Positions 47,641 to 58,442 of a stretch of DNA of 64,000 bases are shown here, one piece after another. The DNA is from Cinnamomum chago (taxonomy: Eukaryota; Streptophyta; Magnoliopsida; Laurales; Lauraceae): assembly GCA_038049695.1 (NCBI GenBank), contig CP142458.1, forward strand, positions 43,989,501 through 44,053,500, given 5' to 3'. Both the position numbers and the translations under genes were made by a program. How positions within the stretch are numbered: position 1 is the first letter of the stretch; each line of letters begins with the position of its first letter. The notes under the pieces are model-generated. The model made no database searches, was not told where the DNA came from, and saw nothing but the letters and a program-made list of their open reading frames with translations.

Positions 47641-49704
47641 CACTTGATAACTATTATATATATATATATATAAACACATTGCACAAAGTGAAGTTTGTTG
47701 ATATCATAGAGCATTTCAAATCAAGCTGAACACCCAAACCCTACTAGAAAAACACAGAGTCTCTCATATAAATGGCAAGATGCATGCACCTTTTGTTTTT
47801 TCATGACGTGGGTATCCCTAAGGTTTTAGACCCGACTATTGTTGGAATTGTTGGACGTGGATATGAAGACTCCAAACACTTGGCCAGAGATCTATGTGTG
47901 TTCCAGTGTGAGATAGATCATGCGAACTCACTGCGAATGGTATTAGATATTCTGAATCAATAGCCAAGTGTTTACATCTCCCTTATATAGAGCAATTCTA
48001 AGGAGTCACAACCATCGTGGATTCTACCCTCTTGGAATCCCATATTTCTTCACCGACAGGAAGATAAGTCACATCCGAATTATATGCCGATACAAGACTC
48101 TTTACTAGAGTCTAATCCCAATCTAAACTTTTTTAGGATCGCAAATTAAGACTTCATCGGGATATTTATTTGTAGTTTAGCCACATGCGTAATTCAATGT
48201 GGATCTCATAATAGATGAGCCATACGATTTCATCAACTAATACCCCGGCCACGCAAATGCACTGAGGCAAATCAAAGATGGATTTCGACCAAGATATGGG
48301 AGCAAACCCTCCGCTTGCGCCACTCCACAAACTTGTAGGTGGATAGGATATATGCACTTTTACATTTTTGCCTTCTCTATTTCTGAGTGTCTGGATGATT
48401 TCTCATGTGCTATGCAACGCGCGTATTCATGTAAGTTTTCAAAATATGTACATGTTTGATGGGACATACCATTCAATCATTTACATGATGATCGAATTAG
48501 ACCATGCAAAACAATCAGTCGGGAAGACGATCAGACCACACATTATGCATTTTCGGTCTAGCTCGTGGCCCCACTTAGATGCATTTCTCTCACCTTGGAT
48601 AGATAGAGCTCATGCAAAAACCAGTCTTATCAGATTGTCCCCGCGCTTGATTGAACACTCTCACTTTTGTTTTACCAGATCTATTAAAGCAAGAAAAGGA
48701 AAGTTTAGGGCCTATCGGCCTCAGCTCGCAGGCCTAAATGGCATAATACAAAATAGAGTTTCAGAGGGGATTAGCTCTCCTTAAAATTGAAACAATAAAA
48801 AATTCCAATAGTGATCAAAAGAAACCAAATGAAATTTTAGGGATAAGCGTCCTTGAATTTTAATGTTATTTTAACCATAGAGTTTTTTGAGATTCAAACA
48901 AATGGTCAGAAAAAAGTTTGATGAGAATAAATTGGGCATGGTGTCAAATAATGGGAGAATACAAGTACGAAAGGAGATGCACTAATCAAAGATGAACCCA
49001 AGTGGGTCCCATAAAAGACAAGATTCTCCATTAACAGAAAGGACAAAAATGCACTATGGTTGAGTCCCAAGAGCTTTCTTTTTCCATTTTTTTTTAAATG
49101 CCCCTCCATTAGGCTCACTTTAGTGCATGAGATTCATGGAGTGGAGATATGGCTGGAGGTAAATCAAGGTGGGCCCTATAAGACATATCAGGTCTAAGGA
49201 GGCGGCCCTATACGGCTATGATGGGGCCCACATGGTTCCAAACAATCATATGTTTTGTCTTTAGATTTCTAAAGAAAGCTCTTAATTAGATATTTCTTGA
49301 TTGATGTTAAACTCGAACATCTAATTAGGAAATTATATGCAGAAACTTAATAAGAATGGTTGGTCATCATTATCTTTGCTGAAGGGAGATCTGGATGAAA
49401 GAAGATCAGGTCATCGACTTAAAGTTCTGAGTCATTTAAGTTTGATCATGGTTTAAATTCTCTACTGATACTAACTTGTGTCAGCTGAACCGGTTTCCGC
49501 CTGTACCAATACAATAAATTGTTGTAACTCTGTCTTAGTATTGGGTCCTTAAATTATCCCCAATTTCTCAAACAATATTGGCAGAATTTTCAAAATATTG
49601 GTAGGAGGTCGGGATTTTGAATTTCTCAGTCGAGTGTACAAAACCCACATTTCCCCCTCTTTTCTCCTATTCTACTCATTCCAAACATAGTTTTAGTTGC
49701 TCTT
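47641..49704. other. Gene-poor sequence
   Basis: Contains a (TA)n run at about 47655-47672. The ORFs at 47772-47963 and 48368-48784 show no recognisable domain, compositional bias or neighbouring signal. I see nothing else supportable. Confidence 0.5.
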
Positions 49705-49709
49705 CTTCT

Positions 49710-50155
49710 TGTTGGGGATGTGCAACCAAAGTCCCACATCGACTAGAAATGGGAAAGATCATGGGCAAATAAGTAGGACTAAGTACTCCATTGATCATGG
49801 GCCCCGGTGATGCGTAGGGAAAGCGCGGTACTCACGATTGGTGGATCCGTGGTGAGGCTCTCGAGTTGGCTCTCCTCGATGGAGCGGGCGGATGGATGAT
49901 CGTTTGAGGGGAGGCCTGGTAAAAATATCCAAAGAGATATGGTCCTTTGTTTGAGGGGAGGATTGTTGGGGATGTGCAACCAAAGTCCCACATTTGCTAG
50001 AAATGAGAAAGATCATGGGCATATAAGTAGAACTAAATACTCCATTGGAATGAGGCCTTTTGGGTAGAGTCCAAGAGCAAATCCATGAGGGCTTAGGCCC
50101 AAAGTGGACAATATCATACCAATGTGGAGTTTGTGGTAATCCATAGTACTCAACA
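49710..50155 (+). mobile_element. TRIM (miniature terminal-repeat retrotransposon)
   Basis: Two direct repeats begin TGTTGGGGATGTGCAACC: a short left one (49710 to about 49796) and a fuller right one (49964-50155, ending CTCAACA). The purine tract TTGAGGGGAGGAT stands just before the right repeat. The perfect 5-bp duplication CTTCT flanks the whole (49705-49709 and 50156-50160). No coding capacity. The repeat resembles widespread plant TRIM LTRs and has no 5S rRNA-like part, so it is not Cassandra. Confidence 0.88.
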
Positions 50156-50160
50156 CTTCT

Positions 50161-50317
50161 TATATTCCACTTCCAATAACTTCCAAGCCATTAGAAATAC
50201 CTATAGTTTATGAGTTTTCTACGGAAAAATCACATACAGCACTATCAAGGTTAGTATTTTGTATTTTTTAATTTTTTAAAGATTTATTTATAAATAGTTT
50301 AGAAATGATGATTGCAT

Positions 50318-50359
<42 letters not shown>

Positions 50360-51183
50360 TTGTGGATACCTTTCATTTTCTCTAGATCTACACATTTAAG
50401 GCTACATCTACCAATTGTGGAGTTTTAAAAATTGGAATTTTCTATTGAGATCTTGGAAGTCTTTGCAAAATAATTACTCAAATTTATTTGTAGTGTGTTT
50501 AAATTGTTTGTGGCTTCTTAGCAAATTTGACATAGATCTATTTTACTAGTGTCTAGATCGAAGAATATTTACTTTGAGATTTGGAGATTTTCTTAGATGT
50601 TAAAAGTTTTTTCTAATTAGTATGTAAATTCTTAAGTAGTATGAAAATACTTAAATTTCTCACTAATAGATAGCTCATAAGTCATAATCATGGCTTTGTT
50701 TTATAAAATATGTGATATTCCAACTTGTTTTGGTATATACATGTAATAAAGTTTATACAGTTTTAGATAAGATAGTGATACAAGATGCTATGACTTAAGA
50801 AAACCGATAGTTTCATTTCTAGTTGTTAGTAATGGAAAAATATTATTTTCCAGCATTTCATAATGTTTTTAGTTTATTTGAAAAAAAAATTAGTTTTTTG
50901 GAGTAAAAGAGATTTCATGCCGCGACAAGTGCGATGGACCGTGAACTTTGACAGTTACTAGTACTGAATTGATTTTTGAGATTGGCCGTTACCTTGATCG
51001 ATATTGCAATTTTAAACCATGAGTTCGAGTATAACGATAGGAATGCCTAAACTCTCATCTAGTTTTGGTTATGTATCATTCTCCCTAAGAATTAGCCATG
51101 AACACAAAATTGATAGTATGTATAATTAATGTCCACCTACACGCCAAACAAGTCTCTTTGGCTCTCACATCAATTGTCAATCC
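50161..51183. other. AT-rich sequence with repeat R1, copy B
   Basis: No gene. A poly(T) run of about 38 bases lies at 50321-50358. Dispersed repeat R1 copy B lies at 50795-51025, in the same orientation as the copy at 42893-43130. Confidence 0.6.
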
Positions 51184-51188
51184 ACAAG

Positions 51189-52168
51189 TGTTGCGACCCC
51201 AGACCGGGTCAAGGGCCTAATCCGGGATCGAGACGATATATGAGGTAAAGTGTTATCACAAGGTACACACATTTATTTAATTTCTCACAGGTTTCCGCGG
51301 TGAGGATATCACACATGCACACAAGACATTCACTTTTAAGGTGAGGATGCATGTAGCAAACTAAGTTTAGTAACCTTTCATCATGATTCAAAACCGGTGA
51401 CCCAAGTGTAAACCACATGGTGTTGAAGTGAGCAATGAGTAATGACATTTCCAAATAAAAGTTAATGTTTATATAAAAGGTGGATTAGTTAACATTCCCC
51501 AAAAATAAAGGCCAACAAAGGCCTGTACAACCCAAAAGAATGAGTTAGCCACAATCCCAAAAAGTGTTTCGCATCTCGTAGCCTGACCAAATGTCTACAT
51601 GACATCATCAGCTTGCCATTCGCCTACATGTTGCAGCTCTCTGGCCGCCTCCTCCGGCTCCTTCTCAAGGAAGGGGGCATCTGGACCTGAGTACCAAAAA
51701 TAGTGGGTCAGACACGACGGTCTGGCAAGTGGGTGAAAAGATATAACAACATAATAATAATTAAATTTACCTTGGAAAAACATTAAAAACCTGATAAAAC
51801 AATAATTTCCATGAAAGAGGATGCATTATCAATTAGAAAACATATATGCAATATAAAACATGAAAGGTACCAAGGAAACTGGAAACTGGCAAGATGACAA
51901 CCACACTGAGCTAAATCCTCCATCACTAATGTGATGAGAGAACGCTAGAGGCGTTGGTCTCAGACACTCGAGGTGACGAGAACCAACTAATTATATATAT
52001 ACAAGTAGCTAGACAAGACCACGGCCGCGGAACCAGATAACAAGACAGGCAGAATCCAGACTGCAGCAGGCAGGAGCAAGATGGGGACGCCAATTCGGTG
52101 GATCAAGCCGACAAGGTTGTCCAAGCTTAGTGGTACTGACTTATAGGTTACAAGCAAGAAATCAAGAC

Positions 52169-52207
<39 letters not shown>

Positions 52208-54187
52208 AGTAGGTGTGTAACAACTTAGCAGGTGGGACATGGTGCACATAGACACATAAATCACATTCATGTTTGGTCATGCATATATAGGCTAGCAGGA
52301 CACTTAAAGTGTATAATTCAGGATTTCTGGAACAGGCTAGTAAAATCACGTGAAAATAGGCGAGTGTATATGAAATCCAAGTACACGAAAACACAAGAAA
52401 GATTTCCACAAGATACCGGACTATGCATTGAGGATCCAAGGTTTAAATCAAGGTGTATAAAGGTCTCGTATGTCAGTTTTGTCACTGGCTTGGTACTCAA
52501 TAAAATTAAGGACATTCCAAGCATCCTATACACATTGATAATTCGGGAGTCCTCAATGTATTTCCGGGACGAGATTTTCTGCCCTAAATTCCCAAACAGT
52601 CATTCCTAACCATTTCATGAATATATAGTCTGAAACAGCCTTTCTTTCTTTTTGATTCCCAAAAACATACTGGGAGATCAGTCACTATCGGTCAGCAGGC
52701 TTGGCTAACCGACTGGTCACCGCCTAGTGACCGCCCCTTTAGAAACTGAAATTCTTCCTTATTGATATGGTGACCGACCCTGAGCGGTCACCAGGCCTAG
52801 CTGACCACCTAGTCAGCGGGCAATTCAATTTTTTTGAATTGTTTTCATCCTTTTCTACCTCCAAAACACTTCTCTCATAACTCACTTCTTTCCCTACAAT
52901 AAACTAAGCTTAAAAGCTCCTCCACTTTATCATTCAATACTTCCACAACATTAATCAAATTATCCCCTTTCCATCCACAATCAACCATAAGAGAAAAAGA
53001 GTCCATCATTTAAGAAAGTCCACATGTAGTATAAACATGATCAAATTTCAAAACAAGTTGTATATATTTCAAAAACACTATTAAGAGAGGGAGATGACTT
53101 ATCAATATGAACATTTCAAATTCAATGAAAGCATAAGAAGAAGCATAAGTACAAGAAGCAATGAAATCCATATTTCTTATAAAAACATGAAAACACTCAG
53201 CATCCAATCATCCACTTGCCTTGGCCTCCAAGGTGGTTAAACAAGCTCTAATCACACTCTCCAAGCCACAAATCCTCAAGCTACAAAAATCCCCAAAACA
53301 AATCTATTTAGAACCCTAAATAGCCAATACTAAGAAAGAGAAAGAGAAAGCTTCCAATAAGGAAGATGGGGACTCTCTAGGGCTAGGCAAACACAAATCT
53401 AGAAGATTAGAGAGATTCCTTACTTGTAGGTTCTTCAAATGGACAAGACTAGGTCAAAGAGAGCCCTAGGATGCTTGGTTTTCCTTCTTAATGCTATCAA
53501 TGGAGAGCTTGCAAGGTGGGGAAGAAGAAGATGAAACTTATTTCTCCATTTGGCAAGATCTTGGTGTGGATTGGAGGAGAAAAAGTAAGAAGAATGGAAG
53601 AAGAACACCCTAGGGCAAGAATAGCCACTCCTTCCACACTATTGGGCTGGAAAAAGGAGGATAAGGGGGAAAGGTTCTCTTTTATAGCAAATGGAGATGG
53701 GTCCCTCAATTGGCCAAACTTGACGGGTTAAAAACATGGTTTTCAGGACCTCGGATGAGTTCGATGAAGAAGGAAGAAATGATCGTTGAAAAATATAGTT
53801 TCCAAAAAGTATATATTTTGTAGGTTTTGGAGACATTGAAAATAGTGTCCAGATTTTGGACTGTTTTGCCCCTAACATTAGAAAAGTACGAATTCGGGGT
53901 CTCGAACGGGAACAAAGTCAACACGAAAGTTGTAGAGATTAACGAGATAAGTAAAACGAAGCTAAAACAAGAATTGTCGGAATCTCGAATAATCCCCCAA
54001 TCACATGCAAAGTTACTAAAAGAACCCCCAAAGGGTCCCACTAAATCAAGAAGGCTCTCAAAATCCCCCAAAGCTATTTTGAAAGCTATTCTAACTCAAA
54101 ACTTAATCAAAATCCGCTAAACACACTTAAAGCTAAAACAAGAAATAATTTAACATTAATCGCGGTCACTCGGGACGAGGTCTTACA
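51189..54187 (-). mobile_element. S3: solo chromovirus LTR (2999 bp)
   Basis: Plus reading TGTTGCGACCCCAGACC...GAGGTCTTACA, with the perfect target duplication ACAAG at 51184-51188 and 54188-54192. It shares landmarks with E1 and E2 LTRs (TTTCCGCGGTGAGGATATCA near 51293; ACACGACGGTCTGGCAAG near 51712; the end near 54150-54187) but is more diverged. A looser cluster of GGTCACC/GGTGACC sites occupies 52675-52820. Confidence 0.93.
52675..52820. repeat. S3 palindrome cluster, GGTCAC/GTGACC
   Basis: About ten GGTCA/TGACC half-sites, several paired as inverted repeats, at the same relative place as the clusters of E1, E2 and S1. Confidence 0.7.
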
Positions 54188-54424
54188 ACAAGATTAGACA
54201 ACTTCTCTTACAAAGGAAGTACAAAAAAGATTTTAAAAGAATTTATAAGAGGAAGATCTATAAGTGTTTTTTTTTAGTAGAAAGGGAGATCTATAAGCCT
54301 GTGAATTCAAAAATATTGAAATCTAAACCATAAATCACATATACCATTCATCATTGATATGATGATGCCTTTAGGTAGTTATCTATCTGATCCATTAAAA
54401 AAATGTGAATTTTATTGGTGGAGA

Positions 54425-54605
54425 ATTTTGTTTTTTTTTTTTTTTTTTTTTTGCAGCCATTGAAAGTCATTTTTAGCGGCAAATTCTTTTTCCCACCAAT
54501 AGAAGTGCCACAATGCCTCATTAGGCACCATCTAAGCTATTGTGGCACTTTAGCGGAACAAAACTGCCACTAAAAATGGAGTTACATTTTTTGCAGTGGG
54601 ATTTT
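54425..54605. mobile_element. CACTA-like remnant
   Basis: The right end reads, on the minus strand, CACTGCAAAAAATGTAACTC, a CACTA-type terminus. Inside, ATTTTTAGCGGCA and the reverse of TGCCACTAAAAAT, and AAGTGCCACAAT and its reverse, form an inverted pair. The left terminus is replaced by a poly(T) run. Short and decayed. Confidence 0.45.
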
Positions 54606-55663
54606 TTTCTAAGAGGTTAGCCGGTGTGTCCTTTTCAACTCATTTTCACAAAATCACACGATATTATTGGTCATGTGGATTTTTTTTTTTTTTGGATTGG
54701 TCATGTGGATTGATGGGACGGTGAAAGTGGCTACAAAGGAGCGTGAACAAAGGACGAGATTTTATGTCAAATGTCTTCAAATCTCTTATGATAATCAAGC
54801 TCACTTAAGGCTTTTTTGTTTGCTTAAAATATATAAAAATTCATGGTCAAGTGACACCCCCACCAAAAGATTATTAAAGAGTGGAAAACTGGAGGTGAGA
54901 GGTGAAGGAAATAAGGTTGCAATGTAGCGGAGATCTTTTTGACATTCTAGGATTTGAATCACATGGCTATTGGCAGGATATTCATTTCCCATCTTCCTTT
55001 ATTCAATTTATATATATAAGAAAGAGACTGATTTCAATTGAGAATTCAGCCTAAATTTATCTAATTGATTTTGACTATCTTGAGTTTGACCCATCCTAAA
55101 TCCTCCTTCAAAGCTCAATCTATTTCCAATTTAATTCTAAACCCCTTTATACAACCGTAACTCCTCAATCTTCCCAACTAACTCTAATGCATCTAATTCC
55201 TAGTTATTGCATTTGACTCTTCTTTAGAAACTGATTCCAAATCAAATCTTAAGTTCACATTTTGTCACTAAGTTTTCTTTTGAAACTACTAAAGTAAATA
55301 TTTTGCTTCGGATAAAATTCATTTTATATACTGGTGCTCTGGTTCCAAGATTTCCTTTTAAGAGAGCGGAAAGAGAAAAAGAATGTGGTGATTTTCAATA
55401 GATTTTTCAGGTATCAAAGGAAGTTTCTGATCTATCCCTTTCTTGCCTCCAATCTATTAGTGCCCTACTATTTCCTTTCTTGATAACTACGTTTTTTGAT
55501 TTGATGACTTTTGGGGACCTGTTTGCAGCCCCATACCCATACACGATTGTGATTGTTTCATTCATCATCATCGTTAGACTATTCCCCTCATCACCTCTGT
55601 CTTTCAACAGAAGTCATGGCCTTGATATAAATAACTCTCTCTATCTCTCATTTATTATTTACA
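54606..55663. other. Sequence without recognisable features
   Basis: A 16-base phrase ATTGGTCATGTGGATT is repeated around a T run at 54665-54711. Otherwise nothing is seen. Confidence 0.5.
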
Positions 55664-55677
55664 ATCTTAGAATTGAG

Positions 55678-55979
55678 GTTTTTACCGGAAAAACCACTTT
55701 ATGTGGTCAGTACACCGAACATGGAACATTAGGCAAACATGCACCTAACAGGGAATCCGTACAGGATTCTTAATTTTTTTTTTTTGCCATTTTTTTTGTA
55801 GTCGAATCTGACCTTCAGTTTCAGCATTGGAGGTCGAATTCGACCCTGAGATAGAAAGTGACCCTAATACATTTTAGTTTCCTGCGTCGAATTTGACCTT
55901 GTAAGAAACACTCGAAGGTCACATTCGACCGGAAATGTACATGAGTTTTTCTGACTTTAGGTATTGGGAGGGCAGTAAA
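55678..55979 (+). repeat. Left TIR of Pack-MULE-like element
   Basis: Inverted match of 56954-57241. Carries GGTCGAATTCGACC near 55832 and three weaker versions. Confidence 0.85.
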
Positions 55980-55987
55980 TGTACCTA

Positions 55988-56338
55988 ATACAACATCCTC
56001 AACATAAAGAGATTTATGAGTATGTAGAAACTTTACCTGTAAAGATGTAGGAAGCAGGCTATGCACCTGATACAACATCAGTTCTTCATGATGTTGATCA
56101 AGAAGAGAAGGAAACAATTCTTCGTGTCCACAATGAGAAGCTTGTTGTTGCATTTGGGATCATGAATATAGTTCAAGGGACAATGATCCAGATCATCAAG
56201 AACCTACAAGTTTGTGGAGATTGTCATACCGCAATTAAATTTATTTCCAAGATTATCAGTGGACAGATTGTTGTGAGAGATTCAAATCGTTTTCATCATT
56301 TCAAAGACGGGCTCTGCTCTTGTGGGGACTATTGGTGA
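55988..56338 (+). pseudogene. DYW domain of a PPR protein, captured fragment
   Basis: About 116 codons in one frame. It starts at QHPQHKEIY, the usual beginning of the E+/DYW region, and passes through [13 protein letters not shown], the HxE motif ([10 protein letters not shown]), the zinc-binding [17 protein letters not shown] and ends CSCGDYW followed by TGA at 56336-56338. DYW domains are cytidine deaminases that edit C to U in organelle RNA; the intact parent would be a nuclear gene for an organelle-targeted protein. One in-frame TAG stands at 56048-56050, just before EAGY. No PPR repeats, start codon or transit peptide are present, because homology begins right beside the left TIR. So it is a non-functional C-terminal fragment. 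Confidence 0.9.
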
Positions 56339-56454
56339 GATTGAATAAGAAAAAATAAATTTTACGGTACAAACTCATTGGGCTAGATTTCCAGTTAATT
56401 GTGCTGTCCTCATTTTGATGCTTGTGGGCAGATTGCTCTACTTCCCAACCAATT

Positions 56455-56660
56455 TTTATTATGCAAGATTGTCAATTGAGGGACTGTTTTGAGGATTCAA
56501 ATCATTTCATATATTCAAGAACTGGTTATGCTCCTGTTGGGCTTATTGGTGATATCACTTTATAAGGAATTTTGAAAACCAATTCTGATTCTTATGGTAC
56601 AAACCGATTGAGTTGGGTTCCACAGCTGTGCAGTCTTCACATGCTGCTTGTGGCCAAGAC
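56455..56660 (+). pseudogene. Decayed second copy of DYW 3' end and 3' flank
   Basis: Phrases at 56465-56560 (AAGATTGTCAATTGAGG, GAGGATTCAAATCATTT, GCTCCTGTTGGGCTTATTGGTGA) follow the order of 56253-56340 in the fragment above. The following ~80 bases match its 3' flank (TACGGTACAAACTCATTG against TATGGTACAAACCGATTG). This is a tandem duplication that has lost coding sense. Confidence 0.7.
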
Positions 56661-56953
56661 TGGCTTCCTTGTTTCATAGTTAAGGTCTGGCCTTTTTAGG
56701 CCTTGAGGCCTCTTGTATTCTTCAACGATATTGACTTCTGAAGATAAAAGAAATATCATCAAAGAGCTAACTACAAGAATCATCATCTTAGCCTCATCCA
56801 GACATCCAATCATTCTGGGGTCGGCAGCTAACAACAGGAATATTTAAGAATAGTTTAATTCCATATTTGTAATTTAAGAGGTGATTTTCATGCTTTTTCT
56901 TCATTTCCATTTAATTGAAATGAAAATGTCAATGACAAGCTGAAAAACTTTTG

Positions 56954-57241
56954 TACTGCCTTCCCTATACCTAAAGTCAGAAAAACTCATGTATATTTCC
57001 GGTCGAATGCGACCTTCGAGTGTTTCTTACAAGGTTAAATTCGATGCAGGGAACTAAAATGTATTAGGGTCACTTTCTATCTTATGGTCGAATTCGACCT
57101 CCTGTGCTGAAACTGAAGGTCGAATTCGACCACAAAAAAAGGTAAAAAATTTTTGGAATCCGATTCCCTATTAGGTGCATGATTGCCTAATGTTCCATGT
57201 TCGGTGTACTGACCACGTAAAGTGGTTTTTTCGGTAAAAAC
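56954..57241 (-). repeat. Right TIR of Pack-MULE-like element
   Basis: Inverted match of 55678-55979, differing by scattered substitutions and small indels. Carries GGTCGAATTCGACC near 57087 and 57119. Confidence 0.85.
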
Positions 57242-57250
57242 ATCTTGAAT

Positions 57251-58437
57251 CTTCTTTCTTTTGCATAATTGTAACGTCCCTTTGCCTTTTAAGCAATGAG
57301 GGGAGTGCGAAGAAGGGAGAAGGTAGTCCCACATAACTTATTATTGATTGTCAATCAATGATTTCTAATCATCATCACCATTGATTTTGAAGTTCCAGCC
57401 TCAGAGATGTTGATCTAAGAAGGGAACTTAGAATCAAAAGAACAATACAAATTTGAAATGAATTTTGGATTTCTTTTACCTGCCTCCTGAGAAGGGAATA
57501 GATAAGGATGTATAACGTGTTATATGTTAATTAGGGAGATTATGCTAGAAAAAGAAAATGCTATCTTCTTTTGAAAATAAATTAGGTAAGAGTAGAATTC
57601 TATCATAGTTTTTTGCTGATTTTTTCGTGAAATAGAGGAGAATGAACGAAAATGTACAAATATAAAAAATATAGAAATTATAAATGAGATATTAATGATA
57701 AAAAAATGTTTGGATGCTCCTAAGTGGTCCACGAGACCCATCCCATAGCTAGATCAGGATCCTCTGGGCGTAAGGCTTTGTTGTATTAAATTGTTAATTC
57801 TTTATAATATGACTTAGTTTTCTTTCAAAAATAATCTTGGTAGGGCCTAGATTTTATCATAGGATTTTCCATTGGTTTTTCGTGGTCTAAAGGAAAATGA
57901 AGCCCAAGAGGTTGGCAGCCCCATTTCATATTCTATTGTTGGAATTCGTAGTTGTGCAAACTGCCAATAAAAACTAGATTGATTTTCTTCACACTTTTTT
58001 CTAGAAACAATAAAAAGGAAAAAGTCTTAGGGGTCAATCTAATCCATAAAATAAAAATGTACAAATGTGAAAAAATAAAACGCGATTGCATTTTTAAGAT
58101 CATGATGTTGTTATAGAAGGAAAAAGAAAATCACAAGCTATTAGTTACATCTTAATCAAGAGATCACTATTTCTTAACATCTTCCATTTCTCACTTTTCT
58201 TCCTAAAAATCACATTGAAAATTATAATATGTGAAAACTTATAAATTCAATATGTAAGTTTAATGCATTTTTCTCCTTTTGAATTAGTTCTAATGTGTTG
58301 AAATTTAAAGAATTCTAAATAATATTTTTCTTTCTTTTGATTTTACTTACTTTCAATTTCATTTTAAATATAATATCAAATTTTAATATGCTTTTTCTTT
58401 TTTGGCCGGGCTCAGATATCAAAGAAAATCTTTTGAA
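57251..58437. other. AT-rich sequence without recognisable gene
   Basis: Only short ORFs. Two loosely similar segments near 57585-57650 and 57845-57900 (TTTTATCATAG...TTTTTCGTG) may be an old duplication. Confidence 0.5.
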
Positions 58438-58442
58438 CTGAT

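Larger units (their letters stand above)
55678..57241. mobile_element. Pack-MULE-like element carrying a DYW PPR fragment
   Basis: Two ~290-300-bp segments (55678-55979 and 56954-57241) are inverted copies: both start at their outer ends with GTTTTTACCG, ACCACTTTA(T/C)GTGGTCAGTACACCGAAC and run inward to GTATTGGGAGGGCAGTA or its equivalent. They contain repeated GGTCGAATTCGACC-type sites. The flanks ATCTTAGAAT (55664-55673) and ATCTTGAAT (57242-57250) are alike and may be a decayed 9-bp duplication. Between the TIRs lies a piece of a host PPR gene. No transposase. Long TIRs plus a host gene fragment fit a non-autonomous Mutator-like (Pack-MULE) element; the exact ends are uncertain by a few bases. 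Confidence 0.75.

Noticed and set aside
47772-47963. 63-codon ORF at 47772-47963
   Set aside because: No known domain and no conservation evidence; likely chance.
48368-48784. 138-codon ORF, the longest outside known elements
   Set aside because: No recognisable domain, no promoter or repeat context, ordinary composition for random sequence; not supportable as a gene.
19048-58442. CTGAT occurs at the left flank of Y and as the duplication of the solo X LTR
   Set aside because: A 5-mer match between unrelated families is expected by chance.
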